64,000 bases of DNA from Streptomyces sp. SAI-127 (lineage in GTDB: Bacteria; Actinomycetota; Actinomycetes; Streptomycetales; Streptomycetaceae): positions 744,001 through 808,000 of the forward strand of contig NZ_JARXYJ010000001.1 in assembly GCF_029894425.1 (NCBI RefSeq), given 5' to 3'. A program made the position numbers and the translations under genes. The notes under the pieces were generated by a model. That model worked only from the letters and a program-made list of their open reading frames with translations, was not told the origin of the DNA and searched no databases. Numbering within the stretch: position 1 is the first letter of the stretch; each line of letters starts with the position of its first letter. This document shows positions 60,965 through 64,000 of this stretch, piece after piece.

Positions 60965-61720
60965 CTACCCGATCAGGGTCCGGCCGCCCTCCAGCATCAG
61001 CGTCGCGCCCGTCAGGTAGGCCATGTCGTCACTGACGAGCGCGGCCACCGCCCGGCCGATGTCGGCCTCCGGGTCCCCGAGCCGGCCGAGCGGGATCTGC
61101 CGCGCGAGCTCGTCCGCCTTCTGCGGGTGCGCGGCGAGGTAGTCCTCCGCTGCCGGGCTGAGCGCGGCCGGACAGATGACGTTCACGCGGATCCCGTACG
61201 CACCCCACTCCCGCGCGGCGACCCGGCTCAGGCCGCGGATCGCCTCCTTGGCCATCGCGTACGCCGCGAAGGTCGCCTCACCCTGAACGGCGGCCGAGGA
61301 ACCGAGGTTCACCACGCTGCCACGGCTCTCCTTGAGATGGGGCAGGGCGGCCCGCATCGCGTGGAAGGTGGCCAACGGTCCGCTGCGGTAGGTGAGTTCC
61401 ACGTCGTCGTACGACGTCTCCGCCAGTCTGCGCTGCACCGAGGACTGCGCGTTGTTGACGAGCACGTCGAGGCCGCCGAACTCCCGTACCGTCTCGGCCA
61501 CCATGCGGTCGACGTCGTCCCGCTCCCCCACGTCCCCGACGACGGTGTACGCCCGCGCCCCGCGCTCGACGATCTCCCCGGCCGTGTCCTTCAGTTTGCT
61601 CTCGGTGCGACCGGTGATCACCACGGCGGCCCCCTCGGCAGCCAGCGCGAGCGCTATGCCGCGACCCACGCCCTGTCCTCCACCGGTGACCAGCGCCGTC
61701 TTCCCTGACAACCGTGCCAT
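60965..61720 (-). CDS. Short-chain dehydrogenase/reductase
   Basis: 251 residues of a classical SDR. The glycine motif is TGGGQGVG, N-N-A-Q-S-S replaces the usual NNAG, Ser is in V-N-L-G-S-S-A-A and Tyr/Lys in A-Y-A-M-A-K. ATG 61720 shares a base with the upstream stop (TGATG). It is last in an operon with two acyl-CoA dehydrogenases and an NTF2-like protein, and so probably oxidises the 3-hydroxy intermediate. Confidence 0.87.
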   Translation of the reverse strand: MARLSGKTALVTGGGQGVGRGIALALAAEGAAVVITGRTESKLKDTAGEIVERGARAYTVVGDVGERDDVDRMVAETVREFGGLDVLVNNAQSSVQRRLAETSYDDVELTYRSGPLATFHAMRAALPHLKESRGSVVNLGSSAAVQGEATFAAYAMAKEAIRGLSRVAAREWGAYGIRVNVICPAALSPAAEDYLAAHPQKADELARQIPLGRLGDPEADIGRAVAALVSDDMAYLTGATLMLEGGRTLIG

Positions 61721-62232
61721 CACGTCTCCTTCCAGAAAGTCGCCCAGGAGGGGAAGGCGTCGGGCAGCGCCGGCTCTCCGGCGCCCTCCCAGCCGCTGAA
61801 GCCCACCGCTTGGGGGCGTTCGGTCACGTCGGCCGCGTACCAGTGCCGCTCACGGCGCCGGGAGAAGTACCACTCGCCGTCCACGCGGGCGTAGTCGTCC
61901 CAGTAGCAGATCGCCATCACGATCCACCGGTCCTCCACCTCGTGCTCGGCCCGGCAGTACACCGCGCCGGTCGCGGTGTCGCGGCCGGTGAACTCGACGC
62001 GGTGGCCGCAGATCTGGTGGACCGACCGGTAAAAGCCGCGCACTTGGGGCTCGATGTGCTGCCGTAGGACAGCCCGCCCGCGGCCGTGGCGCCCCATGTC
62101 CACGTCGGGGCGGAAGCAGCCGACCCAGGCGTCCAGGTCGCGGCCGTCCACGGCGAGGGCATAGCGGATGGGCAGCTGCTGGATGGCGAGCTGCGACTCG
62201 ATGCGGTCGACACGGTCCTCGATCGACGTCAC
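61720..62232 (-). CDS. NTF2-like (SnoaL-type) protein
   Basis: 170 residues of a cone-shaped alpha+beta fold. The start V-D-R-I-E-S-Q-L-A-I-Q-Q-L-P-I-R-Y-A-L-A-V-D-G-R-D and R-A-E-H-E-V-E-D-R-W are characteristic of the SnoaL_4 group. Such proteins in degradation clusters can be ring hydratases or isomerases, or have no known activity. GTG 62232 overlaps the acyl-CoA dehydrogenase stop (GTGA). Aromatic residues in the C-terminal half could line a hydrophobic pocket for a cyclic substrate. Confidence 0.75.
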   Translation of the reverse strand: MTSIEDRVDRIESQLAIQQLPIRYALAVDGRDLDAWVGCFRPDVDMGRHGRGRAVLRQHIEPQVRGFYRSVHQICGHRVEFTGRDTATGAVYCRAEHEVEDRWIVMAICYWDDYARVDGEWYFSRRRERHWYAADVTERPQAVGFSGWEGAGEPALPDAFPSWATFWKET

Positions 62233-63407
62233 GGGCGCGGCTCCTTCGGCAGGCCGAGGACCTGCTCCCCGATGATGTTGCGCTGGATCTCGCTCGACCC
62301 GCCGTAGATCGTCTCCGCGAGGGACAGCAGGAAGGAGCGCTGCCGGGTGTCCAGGCCGTAGTCCTCGCCGACGATCTGCCCGGCGGGTCCCGCCAGCTCC
62401 GTGGCCAGCTGGCCGAGTTGCTGGTGCCGCGTCGACGCGTACAGCTTCGCGGTGGTGGCCTGCGCGCCCGGAGTGCGGCCGGCGGTCAGTTCGGCGATGG
62501 TCCGCAGGTTGGTGGTGCGCATGATGCGTACGGAGATCCAGGCGTCGACGATGCGGCGGCGCAGCATCGGATCGTCGAGCGCGCCCCGCTCGCGGGCCAG
62601 GTCGATCAGTGCCTCGGCCTCGCGCTCGAAGGTGAGCTGCTGGGGCAGGAGCGTGGTGCCGCGCTCGATGCCGAGCGTGGCCATCGCGGTGCGCCAGCCC
62701 TGGCCGACCTCGCCGACGACCATGTCGGCGCCGGTACGGGCGTCGGAGAGGAACACCTCGGCGAACTCGTCCTGGCCGGCGAGGTTGCGGATGGGGCGGA
62801 TCTCGACGCCGGGCTGGTCGGTGGGCACCAGCAGCAGGCTCAGGCCCTTGTGCCGCGCGGACTGGGGGTCGGTGCGGGTCAGGACGTAGAGCCAGTCGGC
62901 GTGGATGCCGAATGACGTCCACACCTTCTGTCCGCTGACCACCCACTCGTCGCCGTCGCGTTCCGCCCGGGTGCGCACGGACGCCAGGTCGGAGCCGGCT
63001 CCGGGTTCGCTGAAGCCCTGGCCCCACAGTTCCTCGACGGCGAGGATCTGCGGCAGGAAGCGCTTCTTCTGCGCCTCGCTGCCCATCGCGAGGAGCATCG
63101 GACCGAGCAGGTCGAGGGCGTTGACGGTAGCCCGGTACGGGGCGTTCACCCGGGCGTACTCGTACTCGAAGACGATCTCCTCCAGCAGCCCGAGCCCCCG
63201 TCCGCCGTACTCCTCGGGCCAGCCGACGCCCAGCCAGCCGCCTGCGGACAGTTCGCGGTCCCAGGCGAGGCGGACCTCCCAGGCCGCGCCGTCGGTGGGG
63301 CCGCCCACGCCCCGGTGCTCGGCGAACTCCCCCACCAGGTGGTCCGCCAGCCAGTCCCGCACCTCGTCGCGGAAGTCGCGTACGGCGGGCCCGAAGTCCA
63401 GCTCCAT
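62229..63407 (-). CDS. Acyl-CoA dehydrogenase
   Basis: 392 residues with G-Q-G-F-S-E-P-G-A-G-S-D-L-A-S-V, Q-K-V-W-T-S-F-G and the C-terminal Y-G-G-S-S-E-I-Q-R-N-I-I-G-E-Q-V-L-G-L-P-K motif. It follows the partial dehydrogenase gene at 63427 by 19 bases. Adjacent pairs of this kind in actinobacteria often form alpha2beta2 heterotetramers, as in ChsE1-ChsE2 of steroid side-chain degradation. Confidence 0.9.
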   Translation of the reverse strand: MELDFGPAVRDFRDEVRDWLADHLVGEFAEHRGVGGPTDGAAWEVRLAWDRELSAGGWLGVGWPEEYGGRGLGLLEEIVFEYEYARVNAPYRATVNALDLLGPMLLAMGSEAQKKRFLPQILAVEELWGQGFSEPGAGSDLASVRTRAERDGDEWVVSGQKVWTSFGIHADWLYVLTRTDPQSARHKGLSLLLVPTDQPGVEIRPIRNLAGQDEFAEVFLSDARTGADMVVGEVGQGWRTAMATLGIERGTTLLPQQLTFEREAEALIDLARERGALDDPMLRRRIVDAWISVRIMRTTNLRTIAELTAGRTPGAQATTAKLYASTRHQQLGQLATELAGPAGQIVGEDYGLDTRQRSFLLSLAETIYGGSSEIQRNIIGEQVLGLPKEPRP

Positions 63408-63426
63408 GTCTGCTTCTCCCTGAGGT

Positions 63427-64000
63427 TCAGATACCGAGCCGGGTGGCGAGCAGTTCCCGGTGGTACGACGGTGTGCCGAGCAGTACCTCGGAGCTCTTGG
63501 CCCGCTTGAAGTACAGGTGTGCGGGGTGCTCCCAGGTGAAGCCGATTCCGCCGTGGACCTGGATGTTGTCGGCGGCGACCTTGGTGAAGGCCTCCGAGCA
63601 GACGGCCTGCGCGAGGGCGGCCGCCATCGCGATCTCCGTCTCGTCGCCCGCGTCCAGCGCCCACAGCCCGCCGTACGCGGCCGAGCGGGCGGACTCGATC
63701 TCCATGAGCATGTCGGCGCACTTGTGCTTGATTCCCTGGAACGAGCCGATGGGCCGGCCGTACTGCTCGCGGATCTTGGCGTACGCCACGGCGGCGTCCA
63801 GGGCGGCCGCGGCTCCCCCGACCTGTTCGGCGGACAGGAGTACGGCGGCGGTGGCGAGGGTGCGCTCCAGGGCTGGCCATGCCGCGCCCTCCGGGCCCAG
63901 GAGGCGGGCGGGGGTGTCCGTGAACTCGAGCCGGGCTTGCTTGCGGGTCTGGTCGAGGGCGGGGAGGGGGGTGCGGGTGAGGCCAGGGGCGTCTGAGGTC
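63427..64000 (-). CDS. Acyl-CoA dehydrogenase, second subunit (5' end outside window)
   Basis: The C-terminal 190 residues of an acyl-CoA dehydrogenase; the open frame runs to the right edge. Visible motifs are Y-A-K-I-R-E-Q-Y-G-R-P-I-G-S-F-Q-G-I-K-H-K (flavin contact), V-H-G-G-I-G-F-T-W-E-H and the short end E-L-L-A-T-R-L-G-I. It lacks the usual Q-R-N-I motif of single-gene enzymes, as expected for one half of a heteromeric pair with the protein at 62229. The first half cannot be seen. Confidence 0.82.
   Translation of the reverse strand, partial: TSDAPGLTRTPLPALDQTRKQARLEFTDTPARLLGPEGAAWPALERTLATAAVLLSAEQVGGAAAALDAAVAYAKIREQYGRPIGSFQGIKHKCADMLMEIESARSAAYGGLWALDAGDETEIAMAAALAQAVCSEAFTKVAADNIQVHGGIGFTWEHPAHLYFKRAKSSEVLLGTPSYHRELLATRLGI

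Overview
The window reads as chromosomal DNA of a Streptomyces-type actinomycete. It is very GC-rich with G/C-biased third codon positions and uses GTG and occasional TTG starts behind GGAGG-type ribosome sites. It carries a complete crtEIBV / crtYTU isorenieratene cluster with litR and litS beside it, a layout published for S. coelicolor and S. griseus. No rRNA, tRNA or CRISPR array was seen.

Layout. (a) 1-9,400: an accessory region with a cut-off gene end, a small phosphotransferase, a LuxR-type two-component pair, a membrane protein, remnants of two transposases, a truncated GH43 gene, a cell-wall-anchored glycosidase and a secreted GH62 arabinofuranosidase. (b) 9,811-24,258: a lipid or carboxylate-CoA block made of a Liv-type ABC importer (with a LivH-LivM-LivG triple fusion), LuxC and LuxE homologues, two thiolases around an HMG-CoA-synthase-like/DUF35 fusion, two SDRs and an acyl-CoA dehydrogenase. 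(c) 24,522-29,950: unknown membrane and lipoproteins, a MmyB-type regulator, an atypical SDR and an IS110-family element. (d) 29,956-36,623: a sugar ABC importer, an alkaline-phosphatase-superfamily enzyme, a DeoR repressor and a GH4 glycosidase. (e) 36,665-38,375: an NmrA-like protein divergent from a TetR repressor. (f) 38,425-42,121: a DUF2889 protein, an enoyl-CoA hydratase, a GntR/FadR regulator and an amidohydrolase. (g) 42,458-54,740: carotenoid and light-response genes. (h) 54,746-64,000: a second acyl-CoA block with a frame-shifted esterase, acyl-CoA ligase, two-part MaoC hydratase, enoyl-CoA hydratase, thioesterase, CaiB CoA-transferase, SDR, NTF2-like protein and two acyl-CoA dehydrogenases; the window ends inside the last.

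The most interesting pattern is regulatory. Blocks b, f and h are separated by unrelated loci, yet their promoters share an AT-rich motif close to TATAGNTANATGAAT, also found in front of the GntR gene itself. I infer one GntR-controlled regulon that imports a carboxylic or terpenoid/steroid-like acid, activates it to CoA, beta-oxidises it and cleaves the product by thiolysis or retro-aldol chemistry. The substrate cannot be read from sequence. A second point of interest is the light operon, which carries a sortase-like protein apparently lacking its catalytic arginine and a membrane-anchored DUF4397 protein without a recognisable sorting motif.
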